Shown here: in pieces, positions 35,043 to 47,644 of the stretch
Numbering within the stretch: position 1 is the stretch's first letter
How the letters are laid out: each line of letters starts with the position of its first letter
Assembly: GCF_017591435.1 (NCBI RefSeq)
Contig: NC_059285.1
Coordinates: 26,214,813 to 26,278,812 of the forward strand
DNA: 64,000 nucleotides
Direction of reading: 5' to 3'
Source: Portunus trituberculatus
Taxonomy: Eukaryota; Arthropoda; Malacostraca; Decapoda; Portunidae
Position numbers and translations under genes: made by a program
Notes under the pieces: generated by a model
Databases searched by the model: none
The model's input: only the letters and a program-made list of their open reading frames with translations
Told to the model about the DNA's origin: nothing

Positions 35043-37204
35043 AGAGACGATTCATACAAAGGAGACCAGTTAAATTACAGAAAGGCTGATATTGAAAATC
35101 TCAAGAACTATTTTAAAAACATAGACTGGGAGGAGATGGAAAACTCAGAGACAATGGAAGACAAATATAACTTATTTTTGGAAATATACAAAACAGGAGT
35201 CGGGGAATATGTCCCAAAATATAGACATAAAGAAGAAGGAAAAAAAGATTGGTTTAATGCAAGGTGTGCTAGGGCAAAGGAGAAAAGAGATGGAGCATGG
35301 AAAAGATGGAGGAGAAATAGAGATCCAGCAAATAAGTAAAACTTCAAAGCAGCGAGAAATGAATATGTTAAGGTGAGGAAGGAAGAGGAAAAGAACTTCG
35401 AAAAAGACATTGTCGAAAAATGTAAGGAGCAACCAAAATTGTTCTATAGATTCATAAATGAAAAAATTAGGCAAAAAGAAACAATAGAAAGGTTAAAAGG
35501 AGAGAACGGGATGGTGGAAGACCCATAAAGTATGGCAGAACTATTAAATAAAAAATTCCAGGAGGTCTTTACTAAGGAATCCAAATTCGAGAGGCCACAG
35601 AGTAATAGAGAGACAATATATATGAAAGAGATTAAAGTAACCAAGCTTGAAATAAAAGGAAGGAAATGGATGAAGAGAAGGCAATGGGACCAGATGAAGT
35701 CTCAGGCAGAATACTGAAAGAATGTAGGGAAGAACTAGCAAGTCCTATATACAACATCATAAAATGCTCAAAAGAAAATGAAACAGTACCAGTAGAATGG
35801 AAAAGAGCTGAGGTGGTTCCCATATATAAGAGCAGAAGGAAGGAAGAACCTTTAAATTACAGACTGGTATCACTAACTAGTGTAATATGCAAGATGTGTG
35901 AAAGAATAATAAAGAAACAATGGATCGAATTCCTTGAAGACAACAAATTAATATCAAATAGCCAATTTGGTTTTAGAAAAAGACTGTCTTGTGTAACTAA
36001 TTTATTGAGTTTCTATTCTAGAATAGTTGATAGAGTACAAGAGAGAGAGGGATGGGTTGACTGTATTTATTTGGATTTAAAAAAGGCGTTTGACAAAGTG
36101 CCACATGCAAGATTACTATGGAAGTTAGAGGAGAAGGGTGGCTTAAAAGGAAGCACATTGAGATGGATAGAAAGTTGTTTGAGGAGGAGAGAAATAAGGA
36201 CGGTAGTTAAAGATATGAAGTCCAAGTGGAGAGCAGTAGAAAGTGGAGTGCCACAGAGGTCAGTATTGGCACCAATACTTTTCCTCATTTATATTAACGA
36301 CATGCCAGAAGGAGTGAACAGCTACATAAATCTGTTTGCAGATGATACGAAACTGTGCAGAGTTATAAAGCAAAAGGAGGATTGTGAAATACTGCAAGAA
36401 GACCTAAAAAGATCTGGGAATGGAGATATAAGTTGGAAATGGAATTCAATGTGAACAAAAGACATATCATGGAAATGGGAAAGAGTGAAAGACGACCTGT
36501 GGGAATCTATAAGATGGGAGATGGAGTAGAACTGGAGAAAGTTAAAAAGGAAAAGGACTTAGGAGTGACGATGGAAGAAAACAATCAACCAGTAAGCCAT
36601 ATTGATAGAATTTTTAGAGAAACATATAATTTGATAAGGAATATTGGAGTAGCATTTCACTACATGGACAAAGAAATGATGAAGAAATTGATAAGTACTA
36701 TAATAAGACCCAGATTGGAATATGCAGGAGTAGTGTGGACCCCTCAAATAAAGAGAAACACATAAGGAAATTGGAGAGGCTACAAAAAATAGCGACAAGA
36801 ATGGTTCCAGAATTTGAAGGGATGACATATGAGGAGAGACTAAAGGCTATGGATCTACCAACCCTGGAACAAAGAAGGGAGAGAGGAGACCTGATACAAG
36901 TTTATAAATTGATCAACGGAATGGACCAGGTGGATAATGAGAAACTGATCCTGAGAGAAGAATATGATATCCGAAGCACAAGATCGTATAGTAAAAAGCT
37001 GAGAAAAGGAAGATGTCTGAGAGATATTAGAAAATATAGTTTCCTGCAGAGATCTATTGAGAAGTGGAACAGTTTAAATGAAGAAGTAGTGTCTGCAACG
37101 AGTGTGCATACTTTTAAAGTAAGATTGGATAAGTGTAGATATGGAGACGGGGCCACACGAGCATAAAGCCCAGGCCCTGTAAAACTACAACTAGGTAAAT
37201 ACAC
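35043..37204 (+). mobile_element. CR1-like LINE copy A6, 5'-truncated in endonuclease
   Basis: ORF2 from the last endonuclease residues (DSYKGDQLNYRK) to YGDGATRA and stop at 37,164-37,166. RT keeps FADDTKL. GVPQGSV reads GVPQRSV (Gly to Arg). In-frame stops at 35,338 and 35,527 and indels near 35,660, 36,410 and 36,750 make it non-coding. The 3' end is ACAACTAGGTAAATACACA, then the 5' UTR of A7. Confidence 0.9.
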
Positions 37205-37310
37205 AGTGAAACGAGAGATGTGGTTGAGGAAGGGCGCAATACCGTCGCTCCCGAGAATCAACTGGTCTTCACTACCTTTGTTTAGGTTTACAGTGGCCTG
37301 GGCGATGGGT

Positions 37311-38021
37311 AGAAGATGCTGCCGTGATAGTGATAACACCAATACATTTGTGTATAAGTGGCCTGAGTGCGGATTTTGCTTTTTTCATACTCTACGTGGT
37401 TCACTATAAACAAACAAACACTGGAGGCATTATTTTTAGCCACCACAGCGTAACAAAACCATACTAGAATCAATATCGGAGTTAATTTTCATGCATAAAC
37501 TATAAAGAAATCACTATTCTTTGACATATATTATTACAGTAAAAACATCAGTTCTCTAGTATCGGCCGAAACTGTTCTATTGCCTCTAGTTAGAGATAAT
37601 GGCGTGCTTCGTAGCAGCGATGAGGATTATCATAATTATGAGACAGATAGTGAGGATATACTGGAAGACTCTCCAGATGAATATGATTCAGACTATGATC
37701 CTGAAAAGAAATAGGAGAGAGTGATAGTGACAGCAGTGTTGAAATCTCGGCAAGTGAGGGGAGCAGCCTAGTTATGACTGCCTCAGATCACCAGGTGCAG
37801 TGTGTGGTGCTGAATTTATGATTAGTGCACAATTTATGATTATGTTTACGTTTTCTTTTATTAATAAAATGACAAAAATATGTTTAGAAAAAAGTACATA
37901 ACACTGAGTTAGAAAGAAATATAATGTGTAGATCTGGGTGAGGCACGTGCGCACAGGGCAGGGGCTGCGGTATAGAGAACGCTTTGTTTATATCAGGGGG
38001 GTGGCTGCGGTAAGGAAGGGG
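37311..38021 (+). mobile_element. Possible piggyBac-like remnant within A7
   Basis: The right junction is GGAAGGGG|TTAA, and the TTAA coincides with that in the CR1 target GGTTTAATGCAAG, as expected for piggyBac. The left end cannot be found. It contains an acidic serine-rich reading frame after a splice-acceptor-like TTATTACAG. The region 37,311-37,535 is not otherwise recognised. Confidence 0.5.
37541..37824 (+). pseudogene. Acidic reading frame, possible piggyBac transposase N-terminus
   Basis: After the acceptor-like AG the frame reads VLLPLVRDNGVLRSSDED, then TDSEDILEDSPDEYDSD and a stop at 37,712-37,714. A one-base shift continues as GESDSDSSVEISASEGS to a stop near 37,820. Strongly acidic, Ser-rich N-termini are common in piggyBac transposases. 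No catalytic core is present. Moderate to low certainty. Confidence 0.4.
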
Positions 38022-38025
38022 TTAA

Positions 38026-39523
38026 TGCAAGGTGTGCTAGGGCTAAGGAGAAACGAGACGGAGCATGGAAAAGGTGGAGAAGAAACACAAAATCCAGAAA
38101 ATAAGGAAAACTTCAAAACAGCAAGAAATGAATATGCTAATGTGAGAAAGGAAGAAGAAAGAAACTATGAAAAGGACATTGTCGAAAAATGTAAGGAACA
38201 ACCAAAATTGTTCTACAGATTCATAAATGGAAAAATAAGACAAAGAGAAAAAATAGAAAGGTTAAAAGGAGAGAACGGAATGATGGAAGACCCAAAAAGT
38301 ATGGCAGAACTGTTAAATAGTAAATTTCAGGAGGTCTTTACTAAGGAATCCAAATTTGCAAGACCACAGGGTAATAGAGAGACTGTCCATATGAAAGAGA
38401 TTAAAGTAACCAAGCTTGAAATAAAAAAAAGTTGACGGAACTGGATGAGGAAAAGGCAATGGGACCGGATGAAGTCTCAGGCAGAATACTGAAAGAATGT
38501 AGGGAAGAACTAGCAAGTTGTATACACAACATCATAAAATGCTCATTAGAAAATGGAACAGCACCAGTAGAATGGAAAAGAGCTGAGGTAGTTCCCATAT
38601 ATAAGAGCGGAAGGAAGGAAGAACCTTTAAATTACAGACCAGTATCACTAACTAGTGTAATATGCAAGATGTGTGAAAGAATAATAAAGAAACAATGGAT
38701 CGAATTCCTTGAAGACAACATAAATCTGTGTGCAGATGATACGAAACTGTGCAGAGTTATAAAGCAAAAAGAGGATTGTGAAATACTGCAAGAAGACCTA
38801 AATAAGATCTGGGATTTGAGTAAAAAGTGGTAAATGGGAAAGAGTGAAAGACGACCCGTGGGAATCTATAAGATGGGAGATGGAGTAGAACTTGAGAAAG
38901 TAAAAAAGGAAAGGGACTTAGGAGTGACGATGGAAGAAAATAATCAACCGGTAAGCCATATTGATAGAATTTTTAGAGAAACATTTAATTTGCTAAGGAA
39001 TATTGGAGTAGCATTTCACTACATGGACAAAGAAATGATGAAGAAATTCATAAGTACTATAATAAGACCCAGATTGGAATATGCAGGTGTAGTGTGGACC
39101 CCTCATAAAAAGAAACACATAAGGAAGTTGGAGAGACTACAAAAAATGGTTACAAGAATGGTTCCAGAATTTGAAGGGATGACATATGAGGAGAGACTAA
39201 AGACTATGGATCTACCAACCCCGGAACAAAGAAGGGAGAGAAGAGATCTGATACAAGTTTATAAATTGATCAACGGAATGGACCAAGTGGATAAATAGAA
39301 ACTGATCCTGAGAGAAGAATATGACATTCGAAGCACAAGATCGCATAGTAAAAAGCTGAGAAAAGGAAGATGTCTGAGAGATGTTAAGAAATATAGTTTC
39401 CTGCAAAGATGTATTGAGACGTGGAACAGTTTAAATGAAGTAGTTTTGTCTGCAACGAGTGTGCATAATTTTAAAGTAAGATTGGATAAGTGTAGATATG
39501 GAGACGGGGCCACCCGAGCATAA
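38026..39523 (+). pseudogene. ORF2 remnant of A7
   Basis: Linker (KEEERNYEKDIVEKC, LFYRFINGKIRQ), RT start (GPDEVSGRIL, VPIYKSGRKEEP, LNYRPVSLTS), then the internal deletion, CADDTKLC, and the CR1 tail with RPRLEYAGVVW and TPEQRRERRDLIQVYKL. The deletion removes the GFRKGRSC, KKAFDKVPH and GVPQGSVLAP motifs. Confidence 0.85.
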
Positions 39524-39555
39524 AGCCCAGGCCCTGTAAAACTACAACTAGGTAA

Positions 39556-39556
<1 letters not shown>

Positions 39557-39621
<65 letters not shown>
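39557..39621. repeat. AC microsatellite
   Basis: About 32 AC units between the A7 tail and the 5' end of D2. Confidence 0.95.
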
Positions 39622-39623
<2 letters not shown>

Positions 39624-39828
39624 GCTGAGAGAGGACGGCTCGTCTCCAGCTGCGGACGGGAAGAAGGAAAATACCTATGGTGTTACAGGGCCCGGGTACC
39701 TTTAAGTTAGTGTCCTGTTAATGACCTACTGTTACATAGTGTTGAAGGTGAGGGATATGGAAAGTGGTCCCTGAGAGGAGAGTGTGGGCGGTGATTGTTT
39801 TGGCCGTAATCAGCTGACGATAACAAAC

Positions 39829-40776
39829 ATGGCATCTAGACAAGCCCGGGACTTTGAAGGTTTTATAACTACGCCAAAAGAACTGGAGAATATAGATATG
39901 GATGCAAGAATTCAGGCACTGGAAAGTAAGTTCCTAAACATTTTGTCCATAGAAGAAAAACTGGATAGAGTTCTAGCCAAGAATGATTCGTTCAAAAAAG
40001 AGATCTATTTGTTAACGATAGCGAATAAAGAGCTATTGAAGGAAAAAGTAGAGATGGAGAAAGAAAACCAACAACTAAGGAAACAATGTGAAGAGATGAA
40101 GGCTCAACTCCTGGAAATGGAGATGAAAATATCCGAAGGGGACTTAAGGAAGGAGGAATGCCTTAATCTAATTGATACCAGGATGAAAGAAGTGAACCAT
40201 GAACATCAGGAGGTACAAAAGTCCTTTAGGGAGATAGTGAAAAAGCAGGAAGAGGAAAATAAAGGGATTACGCAGAGGGAAATGGTAAAGGCACTAAAGG
40301 AAAATGAGTATGTGGTGAGAGATATTGATGAAAAAAAAAAATGTGTCATCATAATAGGATTGAGGGAAGAAACTAACAGGAACTGGCAGGACAGGAGGGA
40401 TAAGGAAAATGACAGGATTAAATCTTTACTGAACAAGATCTCTGTGTAAGAAGAGGACCTATATGCTGAGGTAGAAGAAATTGCAAGATTGGGAGCTTTT
40501 GAGGAAGGCAAAAATGGACCATTAAAATTGAAATTAAAGTCTCAGGTGGCAGCTGAGGTTTTGTTGAGGAGGGCTTGGAAACTTAAGGACTCTGAGGAAA
40601 CCAAAACAATTTACATGAGAAGAAATATGTCACAGGATGTGCGAATGAAAATGAAAGAGCTTGTAACTGAAGTGAAAGAGAGGAATGACGAAAGAACAGA
40701 GGAGGAAAAGACCAAGTTTTTTTTGAGGATGAGAAATGGGAGGCTAAAGAAGTGGTGGATAAAACAGATGGAATAG
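39829..40776 (+). pseudogene. ORF1 of CR1 copy D2
   Basis: Starts at MASRQARDFEGFITT, the ATG preceded by ACAAAC. About 315 codons in one frame, with a single nonsense codon at 40,447-40,449 (TAA where sister copies have GAA) and no frameshift. Order: DFEGF motif, coiled coil (IEEKLDRVLAKN to KKQEEENKG), a VIIIGLREE strand, LKLKLKSQVAAEVLLRRAW, and basic KKWWIKQ end. It overlaps the open frame of ORF2 by about 25 bp, in a different phase. Confidence 0.85.
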
Positions 40777-40823
40777 ACATTACATGGAAGAATGAGACTA
40801 GGAATGGAATACAAGTGACTTAC

Positions 40824-43590
40824 ATGAATATAGATGGATTTCTGTCTAAGAGGCTAGAATGTATGGATTACCTAAGAAATAACGAACCGGACATAATGTG
40901 TGTAGTGGAATTAAAGCTAAGGACCGAAATAAAGCTAGACTGGTTTGTTGTAAAACACTACAAAGTATGGAGAAATGATAGAAAAAATAAGGGAGGTGGT
41001 GGTATAATGGTTCTTACTAAGGAAGATCTGATAGTGAAGGAGGTGAACTATAGTAAGAGAAATGAGGAAGTGATAAGTATGCTTATAACAGATGGCAAGA
41101 GGCACATTAATATTATAACAGTAAACATACCACCCAGAACCTGTGCTTTGGAATATGAACAGTACAAAATGGTGATGAGAAATACTCTAGACAGAATGAA
41201 GCAAGAACTCATCAGAAAGGATAGAGTGATGATAGTTGGAGACTTTAATTGCAAAGAAATAGTGTGGGAAAACTACGAAGTGGTGAACGGTGGTGAGTGG
41301 GCAGAGGAATTGTTAAAGGTAGCAACAAATAACTTGATGACACAGTGGGTGAGATCACCAACAAGGTGCAGGGGACAAGATGTTGCAACAAGGTTGGATT
41401 TTGTATTTACCAGGGGCATCTCTCTAAAAGAGGAAATTGAACATGAATGTCCCTTAAGGAAAAGCGATCATGATGTCCTAAGCTTTGAGCTGGATACGGA
41501 ATTAAGCACGAATAAGATTGTGGAACGCAGGGAGGAAAAATTAAATTATATTAGGGCAAATTATAACCATATAAGGGTGGTATACCAGGAAAGAGATATG
41601 CAATTGAAATACGATAAATTTATGGATGTATACAACTCTGCTGTGAAAAAGTTTGTGCCATATTACAGAAAGAGGACTTTAAAATAATAAACAGTGGTTT
41701 AATAGAAATTGTGAAGAAGCAAAAAAGAACAAAGAAAAGGCATGGAAGAAACTTAAGAAAAACAGTGATGTATTATCAAGAGAAGTTTACAAAACAGCAA
41801 GGAATAGATATGTTGAAGTAAGGAGAACAGCACAGAAGGAATATGAACAGAGGGTGGTGGAAAACTGTGATAGTGACCCAAAAATGTTTTACAAATTCAT
41901 AAATGGAAAACTAAATATAAGGGAGGCAATAGAAAAGGTAAAAAATGGGGAAGAAGTATATGAGGATGCTGGAGATATAGCTGAAATTTTGAACGACAAC
42001 TTTTGCAAAGTGTTTACAAAGGAGGAGTATTTTATGGGAGGAAGGCCTACGAAAATAAAGCAAATGCAGGACATCATGGTTACTAAAGAAGATGTAAGGA
42101 AAATTATAAGCAATCTTGATATTAATAAATCAATGAGGCCTGATGGCATATCTGGGAGGTTGCTAAATGAATGTAAGGATTAATTGTTGAACCCCGTATT
42201 TGATATTGTGGAAACCTCCATACGAACACGATTAGTCCTGAAAGAGTGGAAAAGAGCTGACATTGTGCCTATATATAAGAATGGTAGTAGAATGGAACCG
42301 CTAAATGATAGACCAGTATCGTTGACTAGTATATTGTGCAAGGTATGTGAAGAAGTAATTAAAGCTAAGTGGAGTGAGTATCTAGAAAGTGAAAACATTC
42401 TGAGTGAAAGACAGTTTGGTTTCAGAAAAGGAAGATCGTATCCAATTTATTATGTTTTTATTCAAGAGTGACTGACATACTACAACATAGAGAGGGATGG
42501 GTGGATGCTATCTACCTGGACTTGAGAAAGGTTTTTGATAAAGTACCACACAATAGACTGATGTGGAAACTAAAGAAGATTGGAGGAGTAAGTGATAAAC
42601 TAGCAAAATGGATGGAAAATTACTTAATGGGAAGAGAAATGAGAACAGTGATGAGAGGAATGAAGTCCGAGTGGAAAAAGGTAATCAGTGGAGTTCCACA
42701 AGGGTCAGTGCTGTGTCCTATCTTATTTTTTATTTATGTTAATGATATGCCAGTAGGAATTGACAGTTACATGAACATGTTTGCGGACGATACTAAAATT
42801 ATGAGGAGAGTAAAGAATGTGGAAGATTGTAACAAGTTACAGGAAGATCTTGATAAAATATATGAGTGGAGTAATGAGTGGCAGATGGAATTAAAAAAAA
42901 GACAAGACCCATGTTATGAAAATGGGAAGAAGTAGATACAGACCAAACAGGGATTACAGGCTGAGTGATGAGAAAATTAAAGAGACCAATTAGGAGAAAG
43001 ACTTAGGAGTAACCGTGCAAAACATTTTGTCTTCGGAGAAACACATTAACAAGATTTTTTGGAAAACATATAACATGCTTCAAAATATTGGCCTTGCATT
43101 CCACTACCTAGATGAAGGAAGGATGAAGAAGGTATTATGTACCTTAATAAGACCCCAGTTAGAATATGCAGCTTGTGTCTGGTCACTGCATATGAAGAAA
43201 AATGTGAAGAAGGTACAGAGGCTAGCAACAAGGATGGTACCAGGACTCAGGGAGTTAGACTATGAGGAAAGACTGAGGAAGTTGGGGCTGACCACATTAG
43301 AAGAGAGAAGAACAAGAGGAGACATGATAACTATGTTTAAATCGGTGAACAAGATTGACATACTGGACAGAGAGTTGATAAAGGTGACTATAAGTAATCA
43401 TCTCCGAGGACATGGAAAAAAGCTAATAAAAGACATCTGTCTAAATGACGTGAGAAAATACAGTTTCCCGCATCGTAACATTGATAAGTGGAATAAACTG
43501 AGCAGAGATGTCATTGGTGTGGTGTGTGTCAATCAGATGAAAGAGAGATATGACAGGAATGGACAAGGTGACAGGACACAGAGAGCTTAG
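40824..43590 (+). pseudogene. ORF2 of CR1 copy D2
   Basis: Taken from MNIDGFLSKRL, the first ATG in the endonuclease frame. Endonuclease: MCVVELKLR (catalytic Glu), VGDFNCKEIVWENY, LDFVFTRG, RKSDHDVLSF. A frameshift at 41,685 (one extra A) and about 15 missing codons near 41,573 follow. RT: RPDGISGRLL (usual GPDG is RPDG), RPVSLTSILCK, GFRKGRS (Cys codon lost), RKVFDKVPH, GVPQGSVLCP and FADDTK at 42,780. The C-terminus RPQLEYAACVW to QGDRTQRA is open. Confidence 0.88.
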
Positions 43591-43626
43591 CTCGTGCTCT
43601 GTAATACACAAATAGGTAAATACAAA

Positions 43627-43633
43627 TAAATAA

Positions 43634-43686
<53 letters not shown>
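43627..43686. repeat. AC microsatellite
   Basis: About 25 AC units plus AAATAAAT spacing, between the D2 tail and the 5' end of C3. Confidence 0.93.
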
Positions 43687-43691
<5 letters not shown>

Positions 43692-43888
43692 AGCTCCAGA
43701 GCAATCATCTCTAATTCTACAGTTACCATTGCCTAAGAGTAACCAAGGTGGGAGAGGAGCTGGTAATGTTTGTCCCGTCTCCATATAGTCATGTTAACTG
43801 TTGATTAGCAAAATAATGTCCAGGGAAGGTAAATATAAACTGTAGCCTGCATTTGAGCCATCAGCTGGTTTGTTTACATCTGAGCAAC

Positions 43889-44766
43889 ATGGCGGCCGTG
43901 AACTCGAAAGATGAATCAGACTTCACAGGATTTCAAGGAATAATGGAGAAGAGCGCTTATGTGAAGAAAATTCTGGAGTTGGAAGGTAAAATTGAAAACT
44001 GTTTGAAAAGTATGGGGGCCTGGAAACGAGTTATGACAATGTAAAGAAAGACTGTGCCGATATGAAGAAGGAAAATGAAGCACTGAAAGAGGAAGTTAAG
44101 CTAATTAAAGTGAATTGCGAAAATGTGGAGAATCTCTAGGAAAAGTGATGGAGAAGCAGGCTGAATGGAAAAAGTCAGGAAGTGGAAAGAAAGGAGGTAA
44201 ATTACAAAGTTGCAAGTCTGGAAAAGGAAATCAAAGAGTCTGGGAGAAAACTTTGGGCCTTGTTGAAATTATAGATCAACAGATCATAGAAGAGAAGATT
44301 GCTGAGAAAGTGGTGAAGGTTATTAAATCAAATGAGACATTGGTGAGGGAAACTGTAGACAAAAAGAGATGTGTGGTGATATTTGGTGTGGAGGAGGATA
44401 AGACACCGAGTAAAATGGAGAGAGAAAAACATAAAAAGGTGATAAATAATATCATTAATGTGGTGCAGGAGGAGGAAAAGACCTAGTACAAGAAATAGAG
44501 GACTTCCATAGAATTGGAAAGTTCACAAGAGAAGGTATGAGGCCAATAAGAATCAAACTTAAGTCACAAAAGGATGTAGATGAATTGGTGGAGAAGTCAT
44601 GGAGGCTAGCCCAGCAGGAAACAACAAGGAAGATTTGGTTGAGAAGAGATCTCGGTGAAAAGGAAAGAGAAATGTTAAATGAGTTGAGAAAGGAGGCTTT
44701 GAAAAAAATGAAGAGAGGACAGAAGAGGAGAAGAAAGAGTTTTTCTGGAGAATCTTGGATATGAGA
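43889..44766 (+). pseudogene. ORF1 of CR1 copy C3
   Basis: Starts MAAVNSKDESDFTGF. Frameshifts near 44,035, 44,120, 44,180, 44,250, 44,430 and 44,485; several coincide with those in C2. Ends KKMKRGQKRRRKSF then SGESWI. Confidence 0.8.
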
Positions 44767-44839
44767 CTGAGGAAGTGGTTCATAACCCAGAAAAGTACAG
44801 CAAGAAAGGACTAAAGAAACTTACGTATGAGCGAATGTA

Positions 44840-47644
44840 ATGTATTCCAACATAAATGGAGTGATATCGGGATTTTAGAACTCAACGATTACTTGAGGGA
44901 CAAGAACCCAGATATTGTGGGTCTTACTGAAACAAAACTGAGAGAGGGAGAAGACCTGATGATGGTTGGAGAAGGGAAATATAATGTTTGGAAAAGAAAT
45001 AGAGTAGGTAAGATGGGAGGAGGAGTGATGTTGCTGGTTAAAAAAGATATAAAGGTGGATCAAGTGAAAGAAGGTATGGGAAAGGCAGAAGTGCTAAAGA
45101 TCAGAGCAGAAACTAATGAAGGAAAAAGAGGCACTACATAGTGGTGTACGTACCACCTAAGACAAATGCATGGTCAGTACAGGAATATGAAGAAATGATA
45201 AGTGATACAGGAACATGTCTGGAAGAAATGTTGGGTGGCTGTGAACGAACTATAATGATGGGAGATTTTAATTGTAAAGAGGTGTGTTGGGAGGACTGGT
45301 CAATGGAAGGATCAGAGACAACATGGGGAAATACACTATTGACACTGGCAATGGAAAATGTGTTAACTCAGTGGGTCAAAGAAGATACTAGGTTTGGAGG
45401 AGAGGGAGCATCGTCAAGACTGGACTTGGTCTTTAGTACAGAGCCAATGGTCATTGAGGAGATGAGGGTGGAGTGCCCTTTAGCAAAGAGTGATCATGCA
45501 GTTTTGGAGTTCAAGGTGATAGACGAAGAGAAATCTAGAAGAAATGAAGAATATAAAGTGGGAAGATGGAATTATGCCAAGACAGATTTTGGAAACCTAA
45601 AGAAATTCTTTCAAGAGACAAATTGGATGAAATTCAAGAGTGCTAAGGAGCAAATGAAAAGTGGAAGGAATTTATAAAAATATACAAAGAAGGTGAGAAA
45701 AATTTGTACCAATAAGACAACATAGAGAAGTTGGAAAGCAGGACTGGTTTAACGATAGATGTGAAAAGGCTAGAACAAGAAAAGAGGATGCATGGAAGAG
45801 GTGGAGAAGGAAAAGACGGATTAAGCAGTGGGAAAGTTACAAAAGAGCAAGAAATGAATATGTGTTGATTAGAAGAGAAGAAAGAAAGAAACAAGAAAAG
45901 GATATAATTGATAAATGTAAAGACCAACCAAGGCTTTTTACAGACATGTGAACAACAACATCAAAAATAGAGAAAGTATTGAAAGTTTAGAAGTAAATGG
46001 AGTATGCAGTGAAGATCCCAGGAAATGGCAGAGGCTATGAATGGATGCTTTCGGAAGGTATTCACAAAGGAGACTGCTTTTGACAAACCACTGGTAATGG
46101 AACAGAAAGGGATTATGAAGGAGTTTCAAGTAACTGTGGAGGAGATCAAGAACATGATGGGGAGTTTAGAAGTGAGAAAAGCTGTGGGACCTGATGGGGT
46201 ATCAGGATGGATTTTAAGAGAATGCAGGAGCAACTGGCAGAAAAAGTTTGTGAAGTAATTGATGCCTCATTAAGGGAAGGTGTAGTGCCCCAAGACTGGA
46301 AAAGAGCTAACATTGTCCCAATTTATAAATCAGGTAACAAGAGAGACCCATTGAACTATAGACCAGTGTCACTTACAAGTGTGGTAGCTAAGATGTGTGA
46401 GAGGGTGGTGAAGAATAGATGGACAGACTTCTTGGAGAAAATGACATACTTTGTGAGTGTCAATTTGGTTTTAGAAAAGGGCGTTCATGCATGACAAACC
46501 TGATATGTTACTATTCGAGGGTGATAGATGTAATACAGGAAAGAGATGGTTGGGCTGATGGAATATATCTGGATTTAAAAAAGGCCTTTGATAAGGTACC
46601 ACACCGGAGACTGATCTGGAAACTTGAAATGGTAGGAGGAGTGCATGGCAGTTTACTAAAATGGATGGAAGACTTTTGGTAGGAAGAGAAATGAGAACAA
46701 TAATTAAGGACAGACCATCAGAATGGGGATTGGTGGAGAGTGGAGTTCCACAGGGATCAGTGTTGGCACCAGTAATGTTCGCGGTCTACATAAATGACAT
46801 GGTGGATGGGGTGTCCAGTTATGTGAGCCTATTTGCAGACGATGCAAAATTGTTAAGAAAAGTGAGATGTGACAAAGATTGCGAACTACTCCAGGAAGAC
46901 TTGGACAGAATATGGAAATGGAGCTGTACATGGCAAATGGAGTTCAACACGACAAAATGCAAGAAAATAGAGTTTGGCAAGAGTGAAAGAAGAATCAGGA
47001 GTATGTACAAGATAGGAAATGAAGACATAAAACCAGTCATGAAGAAAAAGACCTTGGGGTGACAATTACCAATGACCTATCGCCAGAGAGACATATAAAC
47101 AAAATAATTGGAGAAGTATTGAACTTATTGAGGAACATAAGAGTGGCGTTCAGATATTTAGATGAAGAAATGATGAAGAAAATAATTACTGCAATGATAA
47201 GACCGAGGCTTGAATATGCAACAATACAGTGGGCTCCGAACTTAAAGAAACACATAAGGAAACTAGAGAAAGTACAGAGGGCTGCAATGAAAATGGTGCC
47301 TGACTTAAGAGATTTGACTTATGAAGACAGACTGAAAAGAATGCAACTTCCGACCCTGGAAAACAGAAGAGAAAGGGGAGACCTGATAGCAATATACAGA
47401 GTGATGATTGGCATGGAAAAATGGATAGGGAAGATCTGTGTATGTGGAATGAAAGAATGTCGAGAGGGCATGGGAAAAACTAAAATGGCCACTTATAGGA
47501 GAGATGTGAAAAATATAGCTTCCTCATAGAAGGGTGGAAGCATGGAATAGTTTAGACGTGGAAGTGGTCAACGCAAGGAATATTCATGATTTTAAGAAAA
47601 AGCTGGACATTAATAGATATGGAGACGGGACAACACGAGCATAG
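44840..47644 (+). pseudogene. ORF2 of CR1 copy C3
   Basis: Endonuclease (VGLTETKLR, MGDFNCKEVCWEDW, LDLVFSTEP, AKSDHAVLEF) and RT (GPDGVSGWIL, RPVSLTSVVAK, KKAFDKVPH, GVPQGSVLAP, FADDAKLL at about 46,830) are recognisable. It carries the three single-base losses shared with C1 and C2 (near 46,230, 46,677 and 47,040), plus others near 45,135, 45,650, 46,440 and 47,515. The last codons, YGDGTTRA and stop, lie inside the 3' half of the complementary pair. Confidence 0.88.

Larger units (their letters stand above)
37205..39556 (+). mobile_element. CR1-like LINE copy A7, rearranged
   Basis: Starts with the A-type 5' UTR (CAATACCGTCGCTCCCGAGAATCA, including TTTACAGTGGCCTGGG). It then loses CR1 similarity at about 37,310 and resumes at 38,022 within the WFNARC codons. 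Between lies a piggyBac-like remnant. A second deletion of about 380 bp at 38,720 removes RT from EFLEDN to the residue before the catalytic box, now CADDTKL. The C-terminal domain is nearly intact, with a TAG near 39,296. Two families of event have therefore hollowed it out. Confidence 0.85.
39622..43626 (+). mobile_element. CR1-like LINE copy D2, full-length, about 4.0 kb
   Basis: The best preserved D copy. The 5' UTR (39,622-39,828) starts directly at the AC run and contains TTACAGGGCCCG and GTGTCCTGT, which are reverse complements of blocks in the D 3' end. It is followed by ORF1, ORF2 and a 3' end with ACAAATAGGTAAAT and AC. Confidence 0.92.
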
